NCBI GenBank assembly: GCA_963741985.1
Contig: CAVUKD010000001.1
Location: 62,001 to 126,000 of the forward strand
Source: Cryomorpha sp963741985
Lineage (GTDB): Bacteria; Bacteroidota; Bacteroidia; Flavobacteriales_D; Cryomorphaceae
DNA length: 64,000 nucleotides
Direction of reading: 5' to 3'
A program made the position numbers and the translations under genes. This document shows positions 37,989 through 46,734 of the stretch, in pieces; position 1 is the first letter of the stretch; each line of letters starts with the position of its first letter. Below the pieces are notes generated by a model. That model saw only the letters and a list, made by a program, of their open reading frames with translations. It ran no database searches and was not told the origin of the DNA.

Positions 37989-39662
37989 TTAACCGAGTTT
38001 CAACATCTCATTTGCCCTCGAAATCGATTCCTGAATATCATCACAAAGATTTGCCTTTTCGAGCACCGAATAAATATCGACCCTTTCAAGATCTGCACGA
38101 ACTTTTGGATTCAATCCCGAAAGCACGATACCCACTTTTTGATGCTTGTATTGCCTGATCATTTCTTTGAGCCGGTATATTCCGGTCGCATCGATGAAGG
38201 GTACATTCCGCATTCTCAATATCATCACTTTTGGATTTTTTTGTACGCTGTTAATTGTGTCTTGAAAAGTTTGAGCAGCACCAAAAAACAAGGCTCCGCT
38301 TATTTCAAACATGGCAATATCCGGATCCATTTTTGGCAATTCATCTTCAAATAAGGTCTCGGAATTTTCATTCTTATCGAAGAAAAGATTTTCACCGGTC
38401 TCAATGCGCATCGAATTGCTCATACGTCTCATTAATAAAAAGCTGGACAATACAATTCCGATTTCAATAGCGATTACCAAATCAAAAACAACGGTAAGAA
38501 AAAAGGTAACCAACAAGATGAGAATATCTGATTTATCTCCTTTGAGCAGCGATTTGAATTGCCTCCATTCGCTCATGTGATACGCTATTACGACCAGAAT
38601 ACCTGATAGACAAGCCATTGGTATAAGTTTGGCCAAGGGTGCAAGCAGCAACATAATTAGCAGGAGAACCAGCGCATGAACGATACCTGCGATAGGTGTG
38701 CGCCCACCGTTTTTGACATTGGTTGCGGTACGCGCAATGGCTCCTGTGGCCGGGATTCCGCCGAACATAGCCGAAAAGCAATTGGCTGTGCCCTGTGCAA
38801 CGAGTTCGGCATTAGAGCGATGTCGTCCGCCCATCATTCCATCCGCTACTACCGCAGAAAGGAGCGACTCAATACCTCCGAGAAGTGCAATGGCAAAAGC
38901 CGGGCCTATCAACTCTTTTACGATTTTGAAATCGATGTGCGGAATAGAGGGCATCGAAAGATGATTTGGAATATCTCCAAAAGAAGTTTCGATGGTCGTG
39001 ACGGGAAGCTTAAACCAGTATACAACCAGCGTACAAACCAGAATGGCCACGATTGATCCGGGCACCTTTGCGGTAATTCTCTGAAACTGGAAGGAAATAA
39101 GCACGGTGAAAGCTGCAATCGCAACTGCTATCCAGTTTATATGTTCGAAGTGCAGGACGTATAATTGCCACTTTTCTATGAAGTCTGCAGGAACAGCGTC
39201 GATGGGTAGCCCGAAGAAATCTTTTATCTGAGAAGAAAAGATAATAACGGCAATACCACTAGTGAAGCCCACTATCAGTGGATAAGGAATGTATTTCAAA
39301 AGTGTACCCAGCCGCGCTATTCCCATCGCGATCAGGATAAAACCCGCCATAAATGTGGCAATGGTCAGCCCGTTTACTCCGTGCTTTTGCACGATGGCAT
39401 AAACGATGACAATGAAAGCTCCGGTAGGGCCGCCAATCTGAACCCGGCTGCCTCCCAATACCGATATTACCAGACCTGCGACTATTGCGGTAATAAGACC
39501 TTTATCCGGTGAGACTCCAGATGCTATGGCAAACGCAATGGCGAGTGGAAGTGCAACGATCCCCACGATTACACCAGCTGTTAAATCTTTGAGGACTTGT
39601 TCTTTGGTTATTCCGGCTTTTAAAAGCGAGAATAATTTGGGAGTGAAATCGTGATTTTTCAT
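37989..39662 (-). CDS. SulP-family anion transporter with STAS domain
   Basis: 557 aa. The membrane part (about 1-420, 12-14 helices) includes the SulP signature region GLVISVLGGSRVQIGGPTGAFIVIVYAI in pieces and the second-half motif GGIPATGAIARTATNVKNGGRTPIAG. The C-terminal STAS domain (about 440-555) has MILRMRNVPFIDATGIYRLKEM. Members move sulfate, bicarbonate or other anions; the substrate cannot be read from the sequence. No carbonic anhydrase gene is adjacent. It is likely transcribed alone. Confidence 0.92.
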   Translation of the reverse strand: MKNHDFTPKLFSLLKAGITKEQVLKDLTAGVIVGIVALPLAIAFAIASGVSPDKGLITAIVAGLVISVLGGSRVQIGGPTGAFIVIVYAIVQKHGVNGLTIATFMAGFILIAMGIARLGTLLKYIPYPLIVGFTSGIAVIIFSSQIKDFFGLPIDAVPADFIEKWQLYVLHFEHINWIAVAIAAFTVLISFQFQRITAKVPGSIVAILVCTLVVYWFKLPVTTIETSFGDIPNHLSMPSIPHIDFKIVKELIGPAFAIALLGGIESLLSAVVADGMMGGRHRSNAELVAQGTANCFSAMFGGIPATGAIARTATNVKNGGRTPIAGIVHALVLLLIMLLLAPLAKLIPMACLSGILVVIAYHMSEWRQFKSLLKGDKSDILILLVTFFLTVVFDLVIAIEIGIVLSSFLLMRRMSNSMRIETGENLFFDKNENSETLFEDELPKMDPDIAMFEISGALFFGAAQTFQDTINSVQKNPKVMILRMRNVPFIDATGIYRLKEMIRQYKHQKVGIVLSGLNPKVRADLERVDIYSVLEKANLCDDIQESISRANEMLKLG

Positions 39663-40118
39663 TCAGATAAGTTACAATAGAATTGAAAATTCCATGGTCC
39701 TTAAGGATCGTGGGTACCGCATGCTTTGTGAAATGATCCTGACTTGCCATTTAATCTACTAAATTAAAAAAGCACGCTTGAATATTCGAAATTATATCGC
39801 GCCAAAGTATAGCTTCCGGAGCAATACGGGGATGATTAAAATCATATAACGTGATGCAGCCGTATAATTTTTCTCACGAATCAAACCAGAAATTCAAATG
39901 ATTTTGACTCCACAGCTAACTTCCGAATCCCTTCAGTCAAATTTCTATCCTCCTTTCTACTCAAAAGAAATTCTGTAAAATCCGACCCCTCCTGAATTTA
40001 TTGATGCGGTAGCTTTGAAAGCTTATCGATCGTTATCTCTATTAACCCTTTGCATGTCATCAGTTTGATTTTCTTTCAAGGTTAAAGTTTTTAGGCATTC
40101 ACCCAAAAGATTCGAATA
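39663..40118. other. Intergenic stretch without a recognised gene
   Basis: The 456 bp lie between the start of the SulP gene and the stop of the outer-membrane protein gene. The sequence is A/T-rich near 39750-39800, where the SulP promoter probably lies; a TATACTTTG-like element (minus strand) occurs near 39804-39812 and has one extra base relative to the TAnnTTTG consensus. No RNA or coding region is evident in the rest. Confidence 0.4.
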
Positions 40119-41204
40119 TCAAAAGGCCTCTCCTATAGTCAAATAATAAGCCGGCTCGCCATTGCCCACTCCCACATCAAAGCGGATATTAATCCGGTCT
40201 TTTTTGTTGACAGCAAACCGCAGTCCTGCGCCATATGTTTTACGCACATATTGGAGCTGCATATCTCCATACCCGGTGGAAACTCCACCGAGTGCGCCAA
40301 AAGCCACGGCTCCCAGCCTGCCCACTATTTGGCGGCGGTATTCTGCTTGCACGATGGCTGAGGTATTGTCTCGGTACCGTCCTTCGTAAAGTCCCCGCAT
40401 ACGCTTGTTGCCACCGAGCAGTGCCAGCGTTATAAAGGGTGACCTACCCGAGATTAATTCAGTGTAGAGGTTGAGGGCAAGAAAGTTTTTGGGATGGATA
40501 GGTATATACTTCCGTAAATCAAAGATGAAATGCGTGTAAGTATAATCGCTGTTTAGAAACCGGCCGTGGCGGTCTATATTCAACTCGGCGTACCAACCGC
40601 TGTGGGCATCAAAAGATTTGTCGCGGGTATCAAAGGTCAAAGCCAATCCGGCACCACTATTCACTCCACCCTCAATTCCTGGTACATCGCCATTTATAAG
40701 CAAGCCGTCGGGAGCCAATTCGGTAATCCGAAAATCATCGGCGGTGAGTCGCACACCGGCATATAGATGCGGGATGAAGGCGTACTGCAGTGTGACTCGC
40801 AGTCGGGGATAATTTACTCCGTAGAGTTCTTTGGTATCGGGTGGATTGGTATTGCCAGTGCCGAAGTAATAATAATTGTAACGGTACCAGCCGAGCTCGC
40901 CTAAGAGGGTGCACCGCTCCTTGTCCCACCAGAGTTGGTACGAGAGGTATGATAGTATCTGATCGTTGAGGGTGTAAGCACCGCCGAGTTGTATTTGCGA
41001 GGGACGCGAACTATCGGCTTCTGCCGGAAAACGCCATGAGAGAAATCCTGCCGCACCAAAGGCCCAGCGGGTTTCGGGAGTGTAATACACGATGGGCAGG
41101 CCGAATATAGTGGTGCGGTTCGAAGTAGTATCTGCGCTGCTCTGTCCTTTTGCCGAAAGGCCAAAGAACAATACGATACAGGAGAGTAGCAGGGCGGGCT
41201 TCAT
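40119..41204 (-). CDS. BamA/TamA-type outer-membrane barrel without POTRA domains
   Basis: 361 aa with a signal peptide (ends SAKGQ). The whole mature part looks like the 16-stranded Omp85 barrel: repeated aromatic strands, LALTFDTRDKSFDAHSGWYAEL (a typical Omp85 turn), LALLGGNKRMRGLYEGRYRDNT (the conserved R-G-x-x-G-R-Y-R-D loop, the VRGF/Y-type motif of the family) and a terminal strand ending in Phe. POTRA domains are absent, so it is a short surface-antigen-type member and not BamA itself. It stands alone, about 80 bp from the VOC gene. Confidence 0.85.
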   Translation of the reverse strand: MKPALLLSCIVLFFGLSAKGQSSADTTSNRTTIFGLPIVYYTPETRWAFGAAGFLSWRFPAEADSSRPSQIQLGGAYTLNDQILSYLSYQLWWDKERCTLLGELGWYRYNYYYFGTGNTNPPDTKELYGVNYPRLRVTLQYAFIPHLYAGVRLTADDFRITELAPDGLLINGDVPGIEGGVNSGAGLALTFDTRDKSFDAHSGWYAELNIDRHGRFLNSDYTYTHFIFDLRKYIPIHPKNFLALNLYTELISGRSPFITLALLGGNKRMRGLYEGRYRDNTSAIVQAEYRRQIVGRLGAVAFGALGGVSTGYGDMQLQYVRKTYGAGLRFAVNKKDRINIRFDVGVGNGEPAYYLTIGEAF

Positions 41205-41283
41205 GATTCAAATGAACGCATAAAGTTCCGGAATGGTTTTGGGCCATGTTTAAATCCGTGGATTTGTCAGGGATCACGCCCGC

Positions 41284-41709
41284 CTATTTGGTGGTCTCCC
41301 CTCCCATTTCGGTAAATACGCTGTCAATGGGTTCCCACAGTTCTATTTTATTGCCTTCAGGATCCATGATATGCACAAATTTACCATAGGAATATTCCTC
41401 AATCTCGTCAACGATGGTCACACCATTTGCGCGCAATTTGCGCACAAGGCCCTCCATATTTTGGACGCGGTAATTGATCATAAACTCCTTTTCAGAAGGA
41501 TCGAAATATTTTGTATTTTCATCAAAAGGGCTCCAGGAAAGGTAGTTAATCTCATCGGGACGGTGGGCATTTCTGAATTCGAAAGAGGACCCATACTCTG
41601 AGATAGCCAGACCGAGATTTTGTCCGTACCACTCTTTCGTAGCTTGGGGATCTTTGGTGCGGAAGAAGATTCCGCCTATTCCGGTTACTTTTGGGATGGT
41701 GTCGCTCAT
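41284..41709 (-). CDS. VOC (glyoxalase/bleomycin-resistance) family protein
   Basis: 141 aa from the ATG at 41709 (MSDTIPKVTGIGGIFFRTKD). The N-terminal beta-alpha-beta module has FFRTKDPQATKEWYGQNLGL, and the C-terminal module has FVHIMDPEGNKIELWEP, with the metal-binding Glu in the ELWEP strand. VOC proteins may be dioxygenases, lyases or resistance proteins; no specific role can be given. The longer in-frame extension to 41883 lacks family similarity and is rejected. Confidence 0.87.
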   Translation of the reverse strand: MSDTIPKVTGIGGIFFRTKDPQATKEWYGQNLGLAISEYGSSFEFRNAHRPDEINYLSWSPFDENTKYFDPSEKEFMINYRVQNMEGLVRKLRANGVTIVDEIEEYSYGKFVHIMDPEGNKIELWEPIDSVFTEMGGETTK

Positions 41710-42019
41710 GATTTTTAGGTTTTGGATCAAAGGTAGGTTTTTTGGTTTTTGATTAAAACCGGGACTGTATAGAATTTTGTGTTCCAACGCAGAGGACACA
41801 ATCAAAGGCACTAAGGGCACCAGGCGTGTGGGTTTGCGCGTAGAGACAAGGCTTTCCATGGTTCTCCCATTTTTTTTGGTCATCTCTGGTTCCTTCCATG
41901 CTTTGCGCCTATGGCATTCCAGTAAGACTACCTAAGTAATAGAATGGCTTCATATACAGGTTGCATGCAGATTATATACGGATTATTGTATAGTCCAATA
42001 GAAGTAAGAGAAGCTTCAA

Positions 42020-42063
42020 ACCGGCATCATACCGGCACTATACCGGTAACACACCGGTAGAAG
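42020..42063 (+). repeat. Four tandem 11-bp repeats beginning ACCGG
   Basis: ACCGG occurs at 42020, 42031, 42042 and 42053, exactly 11 bp apart, with partly conserved following bases (ACCGGCATCAT, ACCGGCACTAT, ACCGGTAACAC, ACCGGTAGAAG). The spacing puts each copy on nearly the same face of the helix. This is the geometry of regulator sites made of direct repeats. It lies about 310 bp from the VOC start and about 510 bp from the msrA start. Confidence 0.7.
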
Positions 42064-42477
42064 TATGCTATAGAACAATTCAAAAAAGTGCATTTCCGGT
42101 TCGGATTACGTTGGGATGTATTTTGAAACCTGATAGTCCTTGTTTTGCGTTGGGAACGATTAGAAATGGAGGCATTTATTAAGGATTTCCAACTACTGAT
42201 GAAGCCTATATGGCGTCCTTGTTTTGAATACCCCGGGGCGGTTAGGGTAAGAGCCGCTGCAATTACCTTGCTGCGGTCGTAGTTAATATTCTGATCCCTT
42301 AAAATTCTGCGTTTTAAATTGCCGTTCATTATAAATTGCAATGCTGCACACTTTCTTGCCACGCTCCCCTAACTCCTTAAAAACCTCATTAATCTCCATC
42401 AGACCCTTCTAAAAAAGATAATATTTTTCATCGATTTTGCGAATCTCTTTTTCACCCTCATGAACCAACCACCATTC

Positions 42478-42498
42478 CTTTGCGTTACTTTCGCAAAG
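42478..42498. promoter_or_regulatory. 7-bp inverted repeat upstream of msrA
   Basis: CTTTGCG (42478-42484) and CGCAAAG (42492-42498) form a perfect inverted repeat around 7 bases. The loop and right arm include TACTTTCG, one mismatch from the TAnnTTTG -7 consensus. It lies about 70 bp before the msrA ATG and could be a promoter overlapped by an operator. Confidence 0.4.
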
Positions 42499-42569
42499 AA
42501 GCTTCCCTTTTTTGGCGGGTTTGAAAGCTGAACCGGGCAAGCTGCATGCGTTTACAAAAAAACAAAAAA

Positions 42570-43070
42570 ATGGAAAAGTATAAAAAAGCATATATAGCAG
42601 GCGGTTGCTTCTGGGGTATGGAAGATTTGTTCAGAACCCGCCCCGGAATAATCGACACCGAAGTTGGATACATTGGTGGTGACAACGAGCATCCCACCTA
42701 CCGCAACCATCCCGGCCATGCCGAAGGTATTGAATTGACGTACGACCCCGCAAAAACGAGTTTTAAGGAGATTCTCGATTATTTCTATAGAATTCATGAT
42801 CCATCGACTATCGACAGGCAAGGCAATGATAGAGGCTCGAGTTACCGTTCCGCCATATTCATTCAGAATGAAGAAGAACGAAAAATCGCCGAGGAGGTTA
42901 TCAAACTGGTGAATGATTCGGAACGTTGGAGCGGGAAAGTAGTAACAACGCTTGAACCAATGCGTACTTTTTGGCCGGCAGAGCCGGAACATCAGGATTA
43001 TCTCAAGAGAATTCCAAATGGATATACGTGCCACTTTGAACGGTTTGGAACGTTTTTGGGAGTGCGTTAA
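42570..43070 (+). CDS. msrA: Peptide methionine-S-sulfoxide reductase
   Basis: 166 aa from the ATG giving MEKYKKAYIAGGCFWGME. The active-site Cys lies in GGCFWG, and further MsrA elements are GYIGGDNEHPTYRN, HAEGIELTYDP and FYRIHDPSTIDRQGNDRGSSYRSAIF. The enzyme repairs oxidised methionine, S epimer, using thioredoxin. The resolving cysteines at the C-terminus seen in some members are not obvious here. An ATG 24 bp further upstream is possible but gives an unusual Lys-rich extension. It appears to be a single-gene unit. Confidence 0.93.
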   Translation: MEKYKKAYIAGGCFWGMEDLFRTRPGIIDTEVGYIGGDNEHPTYRNHPGHAEGIELTYDPAKTSFKEILDYFYRIHDPSTIDRQGNDRGSSYRSAIFIQNEEERKIAEEVIKLVNDSERWSGKVVTTLEPMRTFWPAEPEHQDYLKRIPNGYTCHFERFGTFLGVR

Positions 43071-43183
43071 TCGATATATTTGAAGAGTCCGAGCCGATTA
43101 CGGCACATGGCCAATATAAATCCTACTGAAATTTGAGTTTTGTTGTTTATCTCGAATTTGTAACAAAATGAAAATAAGAGAGT

Positions 43184-43640
43184 GTGATAGTCTTAGCTCT
43201 AATTTTAGTAGTTTTTATTCTTTATTCTTTGCTGAATGCGGCCAAGAAAAGAGCTGCAAAAATGCAATATGAAAAGGTAAGGAAGACCATAAACGATTTC
43301 AAACTGAAAGCCGACACTATTTCAAGTTGACTTAGGTCAGACAGTTCTGAAATCAAATAATTGGCAAGAGGAAGTGGTTATTAATAATTCGAAGAGTGGC
43401 GGATATAATCAACTTGGGGGGAGAGGAGATTTGAATATTGAGATTGTGCAACATAATCTAAATGTTATCCAGTTGCGTATTCCATACAAAGGGAAGCATA
43501 TTGAGGTGAACTATCGAGTCGATATGGATCCCACGGTACTGAAAATGAAATTAGCCATTCAAGAAGTAACGACACTTTACGTCAATCCAAATAACGCGGA
43601 TGAGCTCTACTTGGACATGGAGTTTTTACAATCGAAATAA
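43184..43640 (+). pseudogene. Small single-pass membrane protein with a one-base frameshift
   Basis: The first part (43184-43330) encodes 48 residues starting GTG: a hydrophobic helix (IVLALILVVFILYSLLNAA) then a charged segment ending KADTISS and TGA. The second frame, open from before 43320 to 43640, continues as QVDLGQTVLKSNNWQEEVV and ends ELYLDMEFLQSK. Removing one T from the run near 43319-43322 joins them as KADTIQVDLGQ, giving one protein of about 151 aa with an N-terminal anchor. The family is not recognised. Either a true frameshift or a sequencing error in a short T run. Confidence 0.6.
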
Positions 43641-43917
43641 GTCTTTTCAATCTTCAATGTGCGGAGGGCAAAAAAGTTGACTTCGCAATTGTAAATTGCG
43701 TTCGAGATTGTATATTTCGTCCGAAATACCCGTGTGCCTAAAGGAAAAATTAGATGTGAATTCACAAAATCAAAAACGGTTGCTACTTTTATCATTCTTT
43801 TTAAGTGGTGGTCTTCGGCGATATGAACAGAGGTGTAGTTTGCAAAGTGGGAGGTGGTGCTTGAATAAAGAATGACTTTGGCAAAAAAAGCGGTGTTACA
43901 GAATTATATTTTGATAT
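43641..43917. other. Intergenic region upstream of the DUF1801-arr pair
   Basis: No gene is evident. CGCAATT (43684-43690) and AATTGCG (43694-43700) form a perfect 7-bp inverted repeat with a 3-base loop. A/T-rich sequence directly before the 43918 start (TATATTTTGAT) is a weak promoter candidate. Confidence 0.35.
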
Positions 43918-44301
43918 ATGCCACCAACTAATCGAAAGAAAATAAGCTACAAAACGGTACAGGAATATTTAGATAACCAGTCAGTAGATACAAAGCGAAA
44001 TCTACTGGCGCTCAAAGAAATAATAGTGAATGCTGTGCCCGAGGCAGAAGAGCTTATTAATTATGAAATGCCGGCATATACAATGGCGAAAGGTGGAAAA
44101 AGGGACAAACAAATCATGATGGCGGGATATAAAAATTTTGTTGGTTTTTATGTAGGCACAAATATTCTCGACCATTTTGAAAAACAACTTAAAGACTTTA
44201 AAATAGGAAAAGCGTCAGTTCAGTTTCCGAACGACAAACCTTTACCAAAGGAATTAATTACAAACATTATTAAGTACAAAAAAAAATCACTGGAACACTA
44301 A
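43918..44301 (+). CDS. DUF1801-family protein (YdhG-like)
   Basis: 127 aa. Frataxin-like DUF1801 pattern: VQEYLDNQSVDTKRNLLALKEIIVNAVPEAEELINYEMPAY, then KNFVGFYVGTNILDHFEKQLKDFKIGKASVQFPNDKPLP and the closing LITNIIKYKKKS. Members occur widely in Gram-positive and Bacteroidetes genomes, often on accessory DNA; an iron-chaperone role was proposed for one member, but it is not established here. Its stop shares one base with the arr start, so the pair is translationally coupled. Confidence 0.88.
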   Translation: MPPTNRKKISYKTVQEYLDNQSVDTKRNLLALKEIIVNAVPEAEELINYEMPAYTMAKGGKRDKQIMMAGYKNFVGFYVGTNILDHFEKQLKDFKIGKASVQFPNDKPLPKELITNIIKYKKKSLEH

Positions 44302-44741
44302 TGGAAAAAACCGGAAGTGAAAACAAGCCGAACCCAACTCCTTTCGCGCAGACTTATTTTCACGGAACCAAAGCTGATTTAAAAATTGGAGAGCTGATTA
44401 AAGTAGGGTTTAACTCTAACTTCGGCAAAAGAAAAAATGCGAAGTATATCTTCCTGACCTCCACTTTAGACCCCGCCATTTGGGGTGCCGAACTTGCAAT
44501 AGGAGAAGGCCGTGAGCGAATATATTTAGTGGAAGCAACAGGAGAAATTGAAGATGACCCGGACTTAACCGACAGAAAATTCCCCGGCAATCCCACCATG
44601 TCTTATCGTTCAATACATCCTTTTCGAGTGGTAGGAGAAGTTACCGTTTGGTGGGGACACCCGCCAGAACAAGTTGACGCGATGAAAAAAGCATTAGAAA
44701 AACTTAAAGAACAAGAGATCGATTCATTGAACGATGATTAA
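44301..44741 (+). CDS. arr: Rifampin ADP-ribosyltransferase (Arr)
   Basis: 146 aa. Arr inactivates rifamycins by ADP-ribosylation of the ansa-chain hydroxyl using NAD. The fold signature is easy to see: TYFHGTKADLKIGELI at the N-terminus, then SNFGKRKNAKYIFLTSTLDPAIWGAELAIGEGRERIYLVEATG in pieces, EDDPDLTDRKFPGNPTMSYR containing the catalytic Asp region, and FRVVGEVTVWW. Length is normal. Start overlaps the DUF1801 stop by one base. Downstream, 25 bp away, lies a broken small membrane-protein gene. Activity on rifampin is inferred from family identity and not tested. Confidence 0.92.
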   Translation: MEKTGSENKPNPTPFAQTYFHGTKADLKIGELIKVGFNSNFGKRKNAKYIFLTSTLDPAIWGAELAIGEGRERIYLVEATGEIEDDPDLTDRKFPGNPTMSYRSIHPFRVVGEVTVWWGHPPEQVDAMKKALEKLKEQEIDSLNDD

Positions 44742-44766
44742 GGCAAAATAAAAAAAGGTTGAGTCT

Positions 44767-45024
44767 ATGCAGCTGAACAATACACAGATCAATATAGAAT
44801 CGACCAACGAAGCCCTTCAGATTCTCAATCAGTTATGAGCCATCCACCTGGAGGAATCGAAGCAGATAATGGCTGATGCCGAAGCGCTGTATATCTCCGG
44901 TAAAACCTCTTCCCAGTTCGTTTTCGCCATCATCCTCGTCATTCTGCTGGCCCTACAGGCATTTGTATTTACCGCCAAATCATTGATCCCAAAGAACAAA
45001 CAGAATTCCCCGCATCTTAATTAG
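44767..45024 (+). pseudogene. Small membrane protein interrupted by an in-frame TGA
   Basis: From the ATG at 44767 the frame gives 23 residues (MQLNNTQINIESTNEALQIL...), a TGA at 44836-44838, then 61 more residues in the same frame: AIHLEESKQIMADAEALYIS, then a membrane helix (FVFAIILVILLALQAFVF) and a basic tail to TAG at 45022. A single G-to-A change of a TGG Trp codon would explain the stop. A start at the internal ATG (44869) could still make a short protein. The family is not recognised. It lies 25 bp after arr. Confidence 0.55.
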
Positions 45025-45195
45025 TCACGGAGTTTCGCCCTAAATTCAGATAGCGGTATGGAAAAGGTCATACTACAATATCCGCGCTTTGAGCTAAGCC
45101 GCCTTCATCCGGCCATTCAATGAAACTGTGTGCACTATCCCTCGTAAGACCCTATCACAGGAATTAAAAAAAGGCACCAATTAAATTTATGAATC

Positions 45196-46710
45196 ATGAA
45201 AAGACTTGCAATTCTTACCATTTATTCCCTAATATCGCTCACCTGTTTTAGCATTACCTGGCACGTGGGGCCCACCCAAACATACACGCTACCGAGCCAG
45301 ATAAAACCACTGGTTGAGAACGGCGACACAATCTATATCGATAGCGGCGTGTACAACAACGATGCTGTGAAATGGAACAAGAGTAATTTAAAAATAATCG
45401 GCCTAGGTTCAGCCGGCAACCGCACGATTCTACGGTACACAGGCAACATCCCGAATGGAAAAGGAATATTCGTGTTTGGTGCTCCCGGCACCTGCGACAA
45501 CGCCTATATCGAGAACATTGTTTTTGACGGAGCGCAGGTATCGGATAACGACGGAGGCAATGGTGCCGGTATTCGCTTTCAGGCAAATAACCTTACGGTA
45601 AAAAACTGCAAATTTATCAACTGCCAGAACGGAATACTCGAGGGTAACAGCAATGTGACCACCAGCAATGTAACTATAGAGAATTCGGAATTTGAAAACA
45701 ACGGTTACCAACAACCGAACAACTCCTCGTATTCGGGATATGAACACAATATATACATTGGTGCCAGTACCGATACGCTGCTGGTGCAAAACTGCTATTT
45801 CCACAATCCCAGAGGACAGGCAAATTGTTTGAAAACAAGAGCCCAAAGAAGTTATATTTTGTACAACCTGATCGATGAAGCCGACGGAAACGGCAGCTGG
45901 GAAATCAATATAGCCCAAGGTGGTCTCAACGTGATTATGGGCAATATTATTATCCAGGGAACCTCGGGTACCAATCACGGCATTGTCGGTTACGACGCCG
46001 CCACCAATGTGCTTGAAGATTTTTACTTTGTGAATAATACGGTGATCAATCGATTTCAGGGAAATGCACGGTATTTTAAGATCACTCCTACTTCCGGAAT
46101 TACCACCTATAAAATTTACAACAACATTTTTGCTTCCGTTCCCGGTGCAAACAATACTATGCTTAACGGAAATATACCCGCTGTGCTTGATACCATGGCG
46201 AATGTCAATGCCGCCGATTTCATGACCTTTGGTTTTACTGATCCTTCCGGTCACGATTTTTCATTGACTCCCGAAGCCATCGCGGCTATTAATACCGGAG
46301 TAGATGCCGGCAGCACCAGTACCGGATTCTCTTTACTTCCTCTCCACATGTACCAGTCGTTTGCCGTAGCACTATTGCCACGTTCTACTGCCGGAGGGGT
46401 GATAGATATTGGTGCTTTTGAGTCGAGTACCGCCACAGGCATCCTTTCCGTAAACGGAACCAACGCGAATTGGGCAGTTTATCCAAATCCTTCGAATGGT
46501 ACATTTTCCATTGCCTGCGCAGGTCTGCCTCATGGCAAAATAAAAATTGAGGTGTATGACGCGATGGGTAAAATGCTGCTGAACAGCCAACTACTAACTG
46601 AAGAGAACATCATCCGGGTGCAGCTGCCAAAAGTTCCTAAAGGAATCTATTTTGTAAGAGCAACAGAAGGCTCCAAAAAAGTGATGGACAAAAAGATAGT
46701 TGTTTTGTAA
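45196..46710 (+). CDS. Secreted right-handed beta-helix protein with T9SS type A sorting domain
   Basis: 504 aa. Signal peptide about 1-20. The body (about 25-400) is a parallel beta-helix: stacked Asn-rich turns such as LTVKNCKFINCQNGILEGNSN, VTIENSEFENNG and ILYNLIDEADGNG, as in pectate-lyase-like or polysaccharide-binding proteins. The last 80 residues are a type IX secretion sorting domain, opening VYPNPSNGTFSI and closing PKGIYFVRATEGSKKVMDKKIVVL (given in parts). No clear catalytic residues were identified, so an enzymatic role is open. The 171 bp before it (45025-45195) contain only a 21-codon open stretch. Confidence 0.85.
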   Translation: MKRLAILTIYSLISLTCFSITWHVGPTQTYTLPSQIKPLVENGDTIYIDSGVYNNDAVKWNKSNLKIIGLGSAGNRTILRYTGNIPNGKGIFVFGAPGTCDNAYIENIVFDGAQVSDNDGGNGAGIRFQANNLTVKNCKFINCQNGILEGNSNVTTSNVTIENSEFENNGYQQPNNSSYSGYEHNIYIGASTDTLLVQNCYFHNPRGQANCLKTRAQRSYILYNLIDEADGNGSWEINIAQGGLNVIMGNIIIQGTSGTNHGIVGYDAATNVLEDFYFVNNTVINRFQGNARYFKITPTSGITTYKIYNNIFASVPGANNTMLNGNIPAVLDTMANVNAADFMTFGFTDPSGHDFSLTPEAIAAINTGVDAGSTSTGFSLLPLHMYQSFAVALLPRSTAGGVIDIGAFESSTATGILSVNGTNANWAVYPNPSNGTFSIACAGLPHGKIKIEVYDAMGKMLLNSQLLTEENIIRVQLPKVPKGIYFVRATEGSKKVMDKKIVVL

Positions 46711-46734
46711 GCGCCAGGTTGAGGTTATCGACTA

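Larger units (their letters stand above)
41710..42569. other. Long gene-poor intergenic region between divergent VOC and msrA genes
   Basis: The 860 bp contain no ORF I can support; a 111-codon minus-strand frame at 42027-42362 has no recognisable features. Within it lie a phased 11-bp repeat (42020-42063) and an inverted repeat just upstream of msrA (42478-42498), both listed separately. Confidence 0.4.

Noticed and set aside
39502..39750. 82-codon minus-strand ORF at the SulP start
   Set aside because: Out of frame with the SulP gene and largely contained in it; no independent support.
42027..42362. 111-codon minus-strand ORF in the gene-poor region upstream of msrA
   Set aside because: No signal peptide, domain or family-like pattern; composition looks like translated non-coding DNA and it overlaps the phased repeat.
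44836..44838. TGA recoded as Sec or Trp
   Set aside because: No selenocysteine-insertion hairpin was apparent and TGA is used as a normal stop in other genes here; a nonsense mutation is simpler.
45430..46254. 274-codon minus-strand ORF inside the T9SS beta-helix gene
   Set aside because: Antisense shadow: the plus-strand gene has a signal peptide, beta-helix repeats and a sorting domain.
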